A DNA stretch of 64,000 bases. Source: JAGLOK01 sp023139005. GTDB taxonomy: Bacteria > Bacillota > Clostridia > Christensenellales > UMGS416. The translations under genes and the position numbers were made by a program. Of this stretch, positions 1 to 8,681 are shown one piece after another; the stretch's first letter is position 1, and every line of letters begins with the position of its first letter. The DNA lies in contig DAOWFX010000127.1 in the NCBI GenBank assembly GCA_030637745.1, positions 4,759-68,758 on the forward strand, written 5' to 3'. The notes under the pieces are model-generated. The model saw only the letters and a program-made list of their open reading frames with translations, was not told the DNA's origin and did no database searches.

Positions 1-1
1 T

Positions 2-262
2 ACAGAAGCATTTGATATTATCGTCAATGACATGATACTTGATTGCAGAGAGTCTGCCCGTATTATGAATGAAGCATCAAAACATCTGCATAGCGAAGGA
101 TGTGGAATATTCACAGCTAAACTGCCTAAGAAGGGATATAACAAGAGACTAAAGACAGCAATAAAAATATTAGAAAAAGAATATATAATTAGTGGAGTGC
201 GCCAACTTCCGTCTAACAAGTCAGAAGTGACTATTGTGCTAAAGAGAAATATAATTAGATAA
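2..262 (+). CDS. FtsJ/RlmM-like SAM-dependent RNA methyltransferase, C-terminal part
   Basis: The reading frame is open from the first bases of the window, so the 5' part of this gene lies outside; the internal ATG at 32 is not its start. About 86 residues are visible. The order FDIIVNDM, then GIFTAKLP, then LPSNKSEVTIVL matches the C-terminal half of the FtsJ/RrmJ Rossmann methyltransferase fold, where Asp, Lys and Glu belong to the K-D-K-E catalytic set for ribose 2'-O-methylation. By family knowledge it would methylate rRNA in the cytoplasm, as RlmM does. The substrate is inferred only. A hairpin follows the stop. Confidence 0.6.
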   Translation, partial: TEAFDIIVNDMILDCRESARIMNEASKHLHSEGCGIFTAKLPKKGYNKRLKTAIKILEKEYIISGVRQLPSNKSEVTIVLKRNIIR

Positions 263-268
263 TATGAA

Positions 269-294
269 CCCCCTAGCCCTCAAATTCTAGGGGG
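269..294 (+). terminator. Hairpin after the methyltransferase gene
   Basis: Perfect 8-bp stem CCCCCTAG (269-276) with CTAGGGGG (287-294) and a 10-nt loop, starting 6 nt after the stop codon. No clear T-run follows, so termination is only probable. The remaining bases up to 552 are AT-rich with no other feature I can support. Confidence 0.4.
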
Positions 295-552
295 TATCAA
301 TTCTGATGATCCTTACTTGAGCTTATATCTATTTGTAGAAGTCTTTCTATATAAGGTTCATCGTTCAAAACTATTTCACGTATTACTTTTGGTAATTACA
401 CACTAGGTTTCTCGATTATGTAAGTGCTTTCATTTTGTTGTATTTTTAATCGCTATGTTTGTATAATCATGCAATTCTGTTTATGGATATACTTATTATA
501 GATGAAGTAGTATTAAATAAAAATACTTATATCAGACGAATACTTATCATTT

Positions 553-1455
553 TTAGACATGTAATGTATTGTTTCGATACCTTCCCGGAGGATAACCCTC
601 TTCTCTTTTGAAAAACTTATTGAAGTAGTATTCACTTGAAAAGCCAACCATACCTGCAATCTGCTTTACGCTGTATTCGGTATTTTTTAGTAATTCTTTG
701 GCTTTGTCACGCTTTAACAAGTTAATATACTGTTTGGTTGAAAGCTCTGTTTCTGCTTTGATTATCCGACTTACCTGCTTATCAGAAAGATGAATATAGC
801 TTGCAATATCACTTGTCATTATTGGACTTGCGATGTTTTCATTGATGTATTGAGATATCTTGAGAAATCTAAGATCATTCTTCTTTTGCTTATGAGGAAT
901 ATCATACTCTTCAAGTGCATCAAGACTAATAGTTTTTGTGATTGCAATTAGAATCAGGACAATATAATGCTTAATTTCATTATAATAACCAAATTTCTCA
1001 TAAAACGCACTCTTTAGTGAGCATTCTATTAGTCCACATACACCATTTTTATCATTATATGGTGCACATTGTGTATTTTTCAGCTGGTGATATAGAAATC
1101 CAGATTCTTGATCTGCATTATCATTAAGATTGATGGACCAATTAATCGAGTACTCAATATATTGGGGACTATTGAATGCTTTTTGTCGATGGTACTCATG
1201 AGGTTTGGTAATATAGAATTGATTTTCATTCACTACAAACTCATTATCATCTAATACCACCAGAGAATTTCCTTTTGCAACATAGTGTAATTCGTAAGAA
1301 GAGTGAGTATGCCTGACAATATGCCAGTCATCCTTTTTCTCCATGATACGAAACCAAAAAATCTCTATATCAAAAGCGCCCAAGCTGTAATTGAGCTCCA
1401 GTAAAGACAGCTTCTCTGATGCTTTCAAGATATCTATATCTTTAACTATATCCAT
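553..1455 (-). CDS. AraC-family transcriptional regulator
   Basis: A 300-residue protein with an N-terminal cupin-like sensor half (around residues 35-110, with WHIVRHTHSSYELHYVAKG typical of AraC cupins) and a C-terminal double helix-turn-helix of about 100 residues (ISQYINENIASPIMTSDIA, then KNTEYSVKQIAGMVGFSSEYYFNKFFKRE). It should be a cytoplasmic DNA-binding regulator responding to a small molecule, often a sugar or metabolite. It is divergent from the GNAT gene at 1588, and the 130-bp intergenic region probably holds both promoters. No Shine-Dalgarno is evident before the chosen ATG. Its effector is unknown. Confidence 0.85.
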   Translation of the reverse strand: MDIVKDIDILKASEKLSLLELNYSLGAFDIEIFWFRIMEKKDDWHIVRHTHSSYELHYVAKGNSLVVLDDNEFVVNENQFYITKPHEYHRQKAFNSPQYIEYSINWSINLNDNADQESGFLYHQLKNTQCAPYNDKNGVCGLIECSLKSAFYEKFGYYNEIKHYIVLILIAITKTISLDALEEYDIPHKQKKNDLRFLKISQYINENIASPIMTSDIASYIHLSDKQVSRIIKAETELSTKQYINLLKRDKAKELLKNTEYSVKQIAGMVGFSSEYYFNKFFKREEGYPPGRYRNNTLHV

Positions 1456-1501
1456 AGTACAATTGTATCGCTAATAATGAGATTTTACAAGAGAACACTT
1501 T

Positions 1502-1531
1502 TTGTAAAACAAAATAGTGTTGTGATATAAT
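1502..1531 (+). promoter_or_regulatory. Sigma-A type promoter for the GNAT gene
   Basis: TTGTAA (1502-1507), 18-bp spacer, TATAAT (1526-1531) with an extended TGA before the -10. Lies in the AraC/GNAT divergent gap, so the AraC protein may act here. Confidence 0.55.
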
Positions 1532-1587
1532 TTGTGTAGAAATATATTATAAGCTTTTTAATGAATATTATAAAAAGGGTGGAAAGA

Positions 1588-2724
1588 ATGAAGGTAGTAA
1601 AAGTAAGAACAAATAAACAGATGAGAGCATTTGTACGGATACCAAAGATTCTATTTGGTGACCATCCATGCTATGTACCGCCGATCTGGATGGAGGAGAA
1701 AAGAGCTTACAGCGGAAAAACCAACCCAATACTAAAAAATTCAGACTTTGAGCTTTTTTTATTGGTAGATGAGGACAACCAGCCGATTGGTCGCACCATT
1801 GCATATGTTGACTTTAATCACAATAAATTTTACAAAACCAAGATGGGTTTTTTCGGAGCGTTTGAATGCATTGACAATCAAGAAGCCGGGAAGCTGTTGA
1901 TGGATGTTGCAGAAACTTGGATAAAAAAGCAGGGGATGAATATCATCCGAGGACCGATACATCCGGTTGCAGAAAACTGGGGATTTGTGTTTGAAGGATA
2001 CGAAAGTCCACCAATGTTCATGTCACCATGGAATCCACCATATTACCATGATTTCTTCACAGATACTGGATATGAAAAATCAAAGGACTTGTTGGTGTAT
2101 GAAATAGATTTGTTGAAGGGATACACACTCCCTGAAAGATATGAGACCTTCTATGATAGCTTCATGAAACGTAATTCTACAATCAAAATTCGTCGCATCA
2201 ATATGAAAAATATAAAAAAGGATGCGTATGCGATCTGGGAGATTACAAACATTGCACTAAAAGACAACTGGGGGTATGTCCCATTGGAACTTTCTGTAAT
2301 GGAAGACATGCTGCGCAAACTAAAGCTCATCGTAGACCCGGATGCTGTATGGATCGTTGAAGATGATGGAAAGGCAGTCGGATATTGCTTGGGATTCCCG
2401 GACATTAATGTGATATTGAAAAAAATTCGCGGGAAAGTATTGCCATTTGGATGGACGAAACTGTTATTTGGCGTAAAGAAACTACGCGACTATCGACTGT
2501 ATGGACTTGCAGCGCTTCCTGAATATCAAGGCAAAGCACTCGATGCACTGATGTATATTAACCTCTATAGACATCTGGTTAAAAAGAATGTACGAATGGA
2601 AGCAAACTACATCCTAGAAGATAATTTCAGAATTCGAAATGCGCTTGAAAAGTTAGGGATGTATTATACGAAAACATATAGGATTTATGATAAAAGCTTA
2701 ATTGTAGATGAAATGCATGTATGA
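1588..2724 (+). CDS. GNAT-superfamily acyltransferase-like protein (YghO-like)
   Basis: A 378-residue protein. I take the ATG at 1588 because AGGGTGG sits just upstream; the in-frame ATG at 1561 has no ribosome binding site. The core (IRGPIHPVAENWGFVFEGYESPPMFMSPWNPPYYHDFF) and the C-terminal LAALPEYQGKALDALMY acetyl-CoA-binding-like stretch resemble the conserved but poorly characterised GNAT group that includes E. coli YghO. Substrate unknown. It is followed within 21 bp by sdaAB, so it may share a transcript with serine dehydratase, though a functional link is not obvious. Confidence 0.6.
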   Translation: MKVVKVRTNKQMRAFVRIPKILFGDHPCYVPPIWMEEKRAYSGKTNPILKNSDFELFLLVDEDNQPIGRTIAYVDFNHNKFYKTKMGFFGAFECIDNQEAGKLLMDVAETWIKKQGMNIIRGPIHPVAENWGFVFEGYESPPMFMSPWNPPYYHDFFTDTGYEKSKDLLVYEIDLLKGYTLPERYETFYDSFMKRNSTIKIRRINMKNIKKDAYAIWEITNIALKDNWGYVPLELSVMEDMLRKLKLIVDPDAVWIVEDDGKAVGYCLGFPDINVILKKIRGKVLPFGWTKLLFGVKKLRDYRLYGLAALPEYQGKALDALMYINLYRHLVKKNVRMEANYILEDNFRIRNALEKLGMYYTKTYRIYDKSLIVDEMHV

Positions 2725-2745
2725 TAAAATGAACCAAGCTAGACA

Positions 2746-3477
2746 ATGAGTATAGGGATAGATGTAAATGCATTTAGAAACGGTAATTCGATGAACTTTA
2801 ACAGTATATTTGATGTGATAGGTCCTGTCATGATTGGACCTTCAAGTTCGCACACCGCAGGAGCTGCGAAAATCGGATATTTGTCAACGCAGATATTTGA
2901 TAAGCAGATTACTGCTGTTGAGTTCTATCTGCATGGATCATTTGCAAAAACCTACAAAGGACATGGTACAGATAGGGCGTTACTTGCAGGAATTATGCGG
3001 ATTAAGCCTGATGATAGCAAATTAAGAAAGGCTTTTGAAATCGTGCAAGAAAGAGGCATTGAATATAATTTTTATAAAGAAGATCTAGGAGATGTGCACC
3101 CAAACAGTGTGCGCATCGTGTTGTTTGGGATAGATGACACTAGTGAGCAAATCATTGGATCATCCGTAGGTGGTGGCAGAATACTCATTAGTAGAATCGG
3201 ACAAACGGATGTCGAAGTTGATGGCGACTATGCAACGTTGATTACAAAGCACTTTGACAAGCCCGGAGTGATTGCAAAGGTGTCCACTATTTTGTCTGCC
3301 TACGGTATCAATATAGCTTTTATGAAAGTATTTCGTCAATTGCGTGGCGCACAGGCAAGCTTGATTGTTCAAGTTGATGAGATATTAAAAGAGGAGATAC
3401 TCAACAAAATACAGGAATTAGATGAAATACAAGAAGTGAAATTCATCAATAGTCTTCGGCAGGCAGGTGTCATATGA
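2746..3477 (+). CDS. sdaAB: L-serine dehydratase, beta subunit
   Basis: Beta subunit of the two-chain, iron-sulfur L-serine dehydratase that converts L-serine to pyruvate and ammonia in the cytoplasm. The diagnostic VIGPVMIGPSSSHTAGA segment is at residues 24-40, and a C-terminal ACT domain (TLITKHFDKPGVIAKVSTILS and following, about 165-240) would bind the regulatory amino acid. The start is uncertain: neither ATG 2746 nor ATG 2791 (MNFNSIFDVIG, nearer the usual family start) has a strong ribosome binding site. Its stop overlaps the start of sdaAA by 4 bp, indicating translational coupling. Confidence 0.93.
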   Translation: MSIGIDVNAFRNGNSMNFNSIFDVIGPVMIGPSSSHTAGAAKIGYLSTQIFDKQITAVEFYLHGSFAKTYKGHGTDRALLAGIMRIKPDDSKLRKAFEIVQERGIEYNFYKEDLGDVHPNSVRIVLFGIDDTSEQIIGSSVGGGRILISRIGQTDVEVDGDYATLITKHFDKPGVIAKVSTILSAYGINIAFMKVFRQLRGAQASLIVQVDEILKEEILNKIQELDEIQEVKFINSLRQAGVI

Positions 3478-4355
3478 TGATAAAAAACTCGCTGGATATA
3501 ATAGAAATCTGTACAAAAGAGAATGTTCCAATATGGGAAGTTGCTATTTCCTATGAAGAAGCGCAAAGTGGCTTTAGTCGCGAAGAAATCGTTGAGAAGA
3601 TGGGTAGGCACTTTTCCCAGATGCAAAAATCAATCGATACAGGACTGGATTTGGACGATAGAAAAATCAGAAGCAAAATGTTCAGAGATGATGCGAAAAA
3701 ACTCATGGTGTATAGAAAGAAGAATAAACCACTATCAGGAACGACTATCTCAAAAGCAGTTGCATACGCATTGAGTGTGATGGAACTCAACTGCTCGATG
3801 GGACGTATTGTTGCATCACCCACTGCAGGTTCGTGTGGCGTACTGCCGGCGGTTATAATATCCGCGATGGAAACACTGAAGATGAAGAAAAAACATGGTG
3901 TCAATGCACTATTTACAGCAGGAATGGTCGGTACAATTATCGCAAAGAATGCATCACTCTCCGGTGCAATCGGTGGATGCCAAGCAGAGATAGGATCTGC
4001 ATCTGCAATGGCTGCAGCAGCTGTTGTTGAAATGGCAGGAGGATCGCCACAGATGGCTTTTGATGCAGCGGCTATCGCGCTCAAGAGTGTTATGGGTCTC
4101 ATATGTGATCCGGTTGCAGGATTGGTTGAAGTACCGTGTGCTAAAAGAAATGGTATGGGTGCAAGCAATGCACTTATTGCAGCGGACATGGTATTGGCTG
4201 GAATTCCATCGGTGATTCCGTTTGACGAGGTAGTGTGGGCGATGAACAAAGTGTCACAAATCATGCCCAGTGCACATAAGGAAACCTCAGAAGGTGGTAT
4301 CGCAATCACCCCAACAGGACAAAGATTGAGAGATGAAATATTTGGAGAAGATTAA
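3474..4355 (+). CDS. sdaAA: L-serine dehydratase, alpha subunit
   Basis: Catalytic alpha subunit, 293 residues, of the oxygen-sensitive [4Fe-4S] L-serine dehydratase. The three cysteines expected to hold the cluster are visible at about 169 (GGCQAEIG), 211 (LICDPVAG) and 222 (VEVPCAKRN); their 42- and 11-residue spacings match those known for the fused enzymes. Also seen are NCSMGRIVASPTAGSCGVLP and the NGMGASNAL loop. The ATGA overlap with sdaAB couples translation. An enzyme of this kind suggests serine catabolism in an anaerobe. The gene ends 6 bp before a convergent AraC gene. Confidence 0.95.
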   Translation: MMIKNSLDIIEICTKENVPIWEVAISYEEAQSGFSREEIVEKMGRHFSQMQKSIDTGLDLDDRKIRSKMFRDDAKKLMVYRKKNKPLSGTTISKAVAYALSVMELNCSMGRIVASPTAGSCGVLPAVIISAMETLKMKKKHGVNALFTAGMVGTIIAKNASLSGAIGGCQAEIGSASAMAAAAVVEMAGGSPQMAFDAAAIALKSVMGLICDPVAGLVEVPCAKRNGMGASNALIAADMVLAGIPSVIPFDEVVWAMNKVSQIMPSAHKETSEGGIAITPTGQRLRDEIFGED

Positions 4356-4361
4356 ACTTTA

Positions 4362-5174
4362 TTAGACAACTTTGTTTTTTGATCGATAAACAGTTGGTGA
4401 CTCCCCAACCCATTTTTTGAAAACTCTCGAAAAATACAATGCATCATTATATTGAAGTTCATAAGCTATTTCCTTTATACTTTTTGAAGTAGTCAATAGT
4501 AATAGCTGTGCTCTTTGTATGAGTATTTGTTGTAGAAACCATTTTAAAGTATGTCCTGTTTCGGACTTATATATTTTTGATAGCATTGATTGACTAATGT
4601 TTAGATAGTTTGCTAAATCATTCGTTCTTGTCTTTGCTGTTATGTCATCTTTGATAAAGCGATATAGCTTTTTTATTTTGGGAGATAATGATAAATAAAT
4701 ATCTTCAAATGAATCAAGTTTGAAGTGACTTACAAATCTGAAGATTAATTTGGTGAAATCCCCTTGAATATCATAGTAATAGGAGGAATCCTTGTTTTCA
4801 AGTGCATTATAATATTCTAAGTATTTTGCTATATCAATTTTTAACTTAAGCACCTTGTCTACCCCATCAAAAATCCCTGTGCTGAACGTTTTATTTATAT
4901 TAAAGTGCGAAAATATCTTTTTGAGGTGATTGGGAGTATAGCATCCAAAGCTATAATTTGGAGGTATAATGTAGGCGTATCCCGCATCGAGTGCTATTTG
5001 CTTATTGGGTCTTATGATAATTCCTTTACCGTCTAAAACAATATATAACCTAGCAAATGGCGCACTTAAGTCATCATGCTTCCAATCGTTCCCGAATAAA
5101 AGTCCATTATCAATAAACTTTAAATCGATTGATTTGCAAAACCTATCAAACTCAAATTGCCTTAAAATTGGCAT
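4362..5174 (-). CDS. AraC-family transcriptional regulator, candidate regulator of fucI
   Basis: A 270-residue protein with an N-terminal cupin-like domain (ARLYIVLDGKGIIIRPNKQ, then YIIPPNYSFGCYTPNHLKK) and a C-terminal AraC helix-turn-helix pair (TNDLANYLNISQSMLSKIYKS; KSIKEIAYELQYNDALYFSRVFKKWVGESP). It is divergent from L-fucose isomerase with a 240-bp AT-rich gap, the usual layout for an AraC activator and its target sugar gene. That it senses L-fucose or a related sugar is inference from position alone. Confidence 0.85.
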   Translation of the reverse strand: MPILRQFEFDRFCKSIDLKFIDNGLLFGNDWKHDDLSAPFARLYIVLDGKGIIIRPNKQIALDAGYAYIIPPNYSFGCYTPNHLKKIFSHFNINKTFSTGIFDGVDKVLKLKIDIAKYLEYYNALENKDSSYYYDIQGDFTKLIFRFVSHFKLDSFEDIYLSLSPKIKKLYRFIKDDITAKTRTNDLANYLNISQSMLSKIYKSETGHTLKWFLQQILIQRAQLLLLTTSKSIKEIAYELQYNDALYFSRVFKKWVGESPTVYRSKNKVV

Positions 5175-5414
5175 ATTACCGCCTTACACTCAAATAAAGT
5201 GATATAATTATACTATTATTATAATAGATTAATTCAAATAAATCCATGTTTCGTTGTTGTTTTTCCATTTTAATGTGGGGGGGAATAATATATGATGAAA
5301 AAGTATTCGATGATAGATATATCTTTAAAAACTTATCATTGTTGGATAGAAGACAAATTAAATGTCACCAAACGGTGGTATTAGAATATTAAATGAATGA
5401 TAAGGAGAATCATT

Positions 5415-7205
5415 ATGACAAAAAAATCAAACCGTTTTGAAGCCCCAGCACCGAAAATCGGTATACGTCCTACAATTGACGGTCGCCTCGGTGGAGTGCG
5501 AGAATCTCTTGAAGTGCAGACCATGAACATGGCAAAAGCAGCTGCGGACTTACTTGTTAGTAATCTGCGTCATCCCGATGGCAGTGCAGTTGAATGCGTC
5601 ATCGCAGACACAACAATCGGTGGTGTGAAAGAAGCACAGGCGTGTGCTGAGAAATTTGCACGTGAAGGTGTGGGCGTATCGCTTACAGTGACTCCATGTT
5701 GGTGCTATGGCTCTGAAACAATGGATATGGACAAATCAACACCCAAAGCTATTTGGGGATTCAATGGAACTGAGCGCCCAGGCGCTGTATATTTGGCAGC
5801 TGTATTGGCTGCGCATAATCAAAAGGGCATTCCTGCATTTTCAATCTATGGACAAGACGTACAAGATGCAGAGGATACGACAGTACCTGAAGATGTGAAG
5901 CAAAAGCTTTTGAATTTTACGAAATCCGGGCTTGCAGTAGCATGGATGAAAAATAAAAGCTATCTCTCCATGGGTGGTACATCCATGGGCATCGCAGGAT
6001 CCATCGTCAGTCCTGATTTCCTTGAAAAGTACTTGGGAATGCGTGTTGAAAGCGTTGACATGAGTGAATTTATCAGAAGGCTCAATTTGGATATCTATGA
6101 TAAGCAAGAATACGAAAAGGCATATAAATGGGTAAAGGAAAATGGCAAAATAGGTCTTGACCCGAATGCAGAGGATGTGCAACACACAAAAGAGCACAAG
6201 GAAGAAACACTCCAAACATCCATCAAAATGACATTGATTGCAAGGGACTTGATGGTAGGTAACCAAAAGCTTGCAGACATGGGCTATGCAGAAGAAGCAC
6301 AGGGTCATGGTGCAATTGCTGCTGGATTCCAAGGACAGCGCCACTGGACAGACTTCATGCCTAACGGAGACTTCATGGAAGGCATGCTCAACACTTCATT
6401 TGACTGGAATGGAACACGTCAACCCTACATCATGGCAACAGAAAATGATTACCTCAATGCTGTAGTGATGCTGTTTTCACATCTACTCACAGGAAGTGCA
6501 CAAGTATTTGCAGATGTACGTACCTATTGGAGCCCAGATGCTGTTAAAAGAGTCACGGGACATACACTCACAGGTAATGGTGCAAATGGATTGATTCACT
6601 TGATAAACTCAGGATCTGCAGCACTTGATGGTAGCGGAAAACAGAAAATCGATGGAAAGCCTGCTATCAAATCTTGGTGGGACGTCACAGATGAAGATGT
6701 TAAAAATACAATGGATGTAACATCATTTTGCTATGGTGACCTTGGATACTTCCGAGGTGGCGGATACTCCACACTCTTTAAGACAGAAGGGGGTATGCCT
6801 GTTACCATGTCGCGCATTAACTTGATTGATGGCTTAGGCCCTGTGCTGCAGATTGCAGAAGGATATACTGTATCACTTCCTGATGATGTGCACGATGTGT
6901 TGGATAAACGTACCAATGAAACATGGCCAACGACATGGTTTGCACCCATTGTATCAGGAGATGGTGCATTCAAAGATGTATATTCAGTCATGGCCAATTG
7001 GGGCGCGAACCATGGTGCGTTCTCATATGGACATATCGGCGATCAACTCATCACCTTAGCTTCCATGCTACGCATCCCTGTGAATATGCACAATGTATCT
7101 GATGATCGTATATTTAGACCTACTACATGGGCAGCATTTGGAACCAAAGACCTTGAAGGTGCAGACTATCGATGCTGTGACAATTTTGGTCCATTATATA
7201 AATAG
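5415..7205 (+). CDS. fucI: L-fucose isomerase
   Basis: Interconverts L-fucose and L-fuculose (often also D-arabinose and D-ribulose) using a divalent metal. The ATG at 5415 is preceded by AAGGAG, which lies inside the N-terminus of the longer frame, so the start at 5397 is rejected. This gives 596 residues against 591 in E. coli. Metal and catalytic residues fall where expected: Glu343 (MATENDY), Asp367 (FADVRTYW) and His533 (GANHGAFSYGH), matching E. coli Glu337, Asp361 and His528. No fuculokinase, aldolase or fucose transporter is adjacent; the divergent AraC gene is the likely regulator. A terminator follows. Confidence 0.95.
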   Translation: MTKKSNRFEAPAPKIGIRPTIDGRLGGVRESLEVQTMNMAKAAADLLVSNLRHPDGSAVECVIADTTIGGVKEAQACAEKFAREGVGVSLTVTPCWCYGSETMDMDKSTPKAIWGFNGTERPGAVYLAAVLAAHNQKGIPAFSIYGQDVQDAEDTTVPEDVKQKLLNFTKSGLAVAWMKNKSYLSMGGTSMGIAGSIVSPDFLEKYLGMRVESVDMSEFIRRLNLDIYDKQEYEKAYKWVKENGKIGLDPNAEDVQHTKEHKEETLQTSIKMTLIARDLMVGNQKLADMGYAEEAQGHGAIAAGFQGQRHWTDFMPNGDFMEGMLNTSFDWNGTRQPYIMATENDYLNAVVMLFSHLLTGSAQVFADVRTYWSPDAVKRVTGHTLTGNGANGLIHLINSGSAALDGSGKQKIDGKPAIKSWWDVTDEDVKNTMDVTSFCYGDLGYFRGGGYSTLFKTEGGMPVTMSRINLIDGLGPVLQIAEGYTVSLPDDVHDVLDKRTNETWPTTWFAPIVSGDGAFKDVYSVMANWGANHGAFSYGHIGDQLITLASMLRIPVNMHNVSDDRIFRPTTWAAFGTKDLEGADYRCCDNFGPLYK

Positions 7206-7215
7206 AAATTAGCAT

Positions 7216-7254
7216 AAAAAAGGACTATGATTTATTGAATTGTAGTCTTTTTTT
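7216..7254 (+). terminator. Intrinsic terminator after fucI
   Basis: A-rich arm AAAAAAGGACTA (7216-7227) pairs with TAGTC plus a long T-run (7242-7254), with one bulged G. It may also act in the opposite direction for the esterase gene. Confidence 0.65.
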
Positions 7255-7306
7255 ATTTGGGTTGAAATTGATGTATATGAAACACAGTGCAACGAAGCAT
7301 ATAGTA

Positions 7307-8185
7307 TTACTTTTTGATAAAAGCAATCATTTCATTAATGGCGGTTTCTGCTTGCATTACCGGTAGAAGCGCAAAGTCATGTTGCATTTCTTCATATTCA
7401 TAATAGGATAAATCATATCCATCAATTTCTGCTTTGCTTTTAAAATTGAGTGCATCGACATGCAATATATCTTTTGTACCAATAAACAGCGCAATAGGTC
7501 CTACATCCTTTGAGTCACCATATAATGGTGAGCATAAAGGATCTTTGGTATCTAACTTGCCTGCATAGGCAATACCACTTGCGTGTAAATGTTCAATATT
7601 AAGAATTAAATCGTTTTTATCCAGTTGCTTAGATATGGGTGCTGTCATGGATACATTCAGCCATGGTGAGAGTAGTACGATTTTATCGGGTTGCTTACTT
7701 GCTTTATCTTTTGCTAGTTGCTGCGCAATGACCAATGCAAGACCTGCACCTGCGGAGTCTCCTAGGAGTACAATCTTTTTGTCAGGATTGTTGCTTTGGA
7801 TATGCTTGGTTGCCTGTAGTGCCATATTAACAGTATCAGTGCACTGATATTCGGGTGCTAGAGGGTAGTCCACACATGTTACCATGCACGGATATTGCTT
7901 CAAGAATTTCTCTGCAAACCGCCAGGTTACTGTTGATGCTTGCTTTTTGTATCCACCACCATGAAAATAAATGATATGGGTTGAAACATCGGGTTTATTA
8001 ATCAGCTCAAAGCAATTGTGCTTCAATACCGTATATTCTCTAACCTGATACTTTCTATAGAAGTGTTTGGGTGGCCTTGCGTGGGCTTCATCACGTGCAG
8101 AAGGCCGTCTCTCGTTGAGGCCATTGCTTTTTAGATTGATTAACTTGAGTATCTTTTCTGTAGTTTGTGTGCTTAAGTGTGGCAT
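7307..8185 (-). CDS. Alpha/beta hydrolase (hormone-sensitive-lipase type esterase)
   Basis: A 292-residue cytoplasmic hydrolase of the HSL/alpha-beta-hydrolase-3 family. Visible are the oxyanion-hole motif IIYFHGGGY, the nucleophile elbow GDSAGAG, the acid in FIGTKDILHVDA and the catalytic His in EMQHDFALLP. Such enzymes cleave short acyl esters; the natural substrate cannot be read from sequence. AAAGGAT precedes the ATG. It follows the DsrE-like gene by 10 bp on the same strand, so the two form an operon. Confidence 0.85.
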   Translation of the reverse strand: MPHLSTQTTEKILKLINLKSNGLNERRPSARDEAHARPPKHFYRKYQVREYTVLKHNCFELINKPDVSTHIIYFHGGGYKKQASTVTWRFAEKFLKQYPCMVTCVDYPLAPEYQCTDTVNMALQATKHIQSNNPDKKIVLLGDSAGAGLALVIAQQLAKDKASKQPDKIVLLSPWLNVSMTAPISKQLDKNDLILNIEHLHASGIAYAGKLDTKDPLCSPLYGDSKDVGPIALFIGTKDILHVDALNFKSKAEIDGYDLSYYEYEEMQHDFALLPVMQAETAINEMIAFIKK

Positions 8186-8195
8186 ATGATATCCT

Positions 8196-8534
8196 TTACA
8201 TCGTGATTATTTCATATCCTTTGTCTGTGTATGCTGCCATGGGCACATGTCCGTGCATTTCTCCATTGATGGGGATGCCTACTGATTGATTGTATTCATA
8301 GACTCCAAGCTTCACAGAGCATGCCTTGCAAATGCAGTCGATGAGCCCTTTTTCCTTCGCCATTTTGTATAGCGGATTCTTCGACTCTTCAAACTCCTTA
8401 ATGAGCGTGACCGCCTCGCCTTCAATGATGATTTTGACATCGTATTCTTTGCTGCTTAAGTCAATTGCGTTGAGTAAGACGTGTACAAAACACATCGAAT
8501 TTCCTTTGAATGCAAATAATGCTATCTTCTTCAT
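8196..8534 (-). CDS. DsrE-like small cytoplasmic protein
   Basis: A 112-residue protein starting after a strong AAGGAGG site. The fold signature (MKKIALFAFKGNSMCFVHVLLNA, KIIIEGEAV, DCICKACSVKLG) fits the DsrE/DsrF-like superfamily, and the paired cysteines in CICKAC could take part in sulfur or redox chemistry. The function of this subgroup is not established. It is first in a two-gene operon with the esterase. Confidence 0.6.
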   Translation of the reverse strand: MKKIALFAFKGNSMCFVHVLLNAIDLSSKEYDVKIIIEGEAVTLIKEFEESKNPLYKMAKEKGLIDCICKACSVKLGVYEYNQSVGIPINGEMHGHVPMAAYTDKGYEIITM

Positions 8535-8681
8535 AATATGACCTCCTTAACGAATACTTCCTACTACTTACTATATCACGATATATGGATTTTGTAATGT
8601 AAACTTTCGCAAGGTATGATAGTCGATTTGCCATTAAGATTGTATCGGAATATAATAAAATCATTCTGATTAGCAGGTGAT

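Noticed and set aside
3551..4309. 252-residue open frame antisense to sdaAA
   Set aside because: It is the mirror of a strongly supported gene; the composition is low-complexity Ala/Ser/Ile and there is no ribosome binding site.
5841..6344. 167-residue open frame antisense to fucI
   Set aside because: Cys/Phe-rich translation typical of antisense reading, with no initiation signal.
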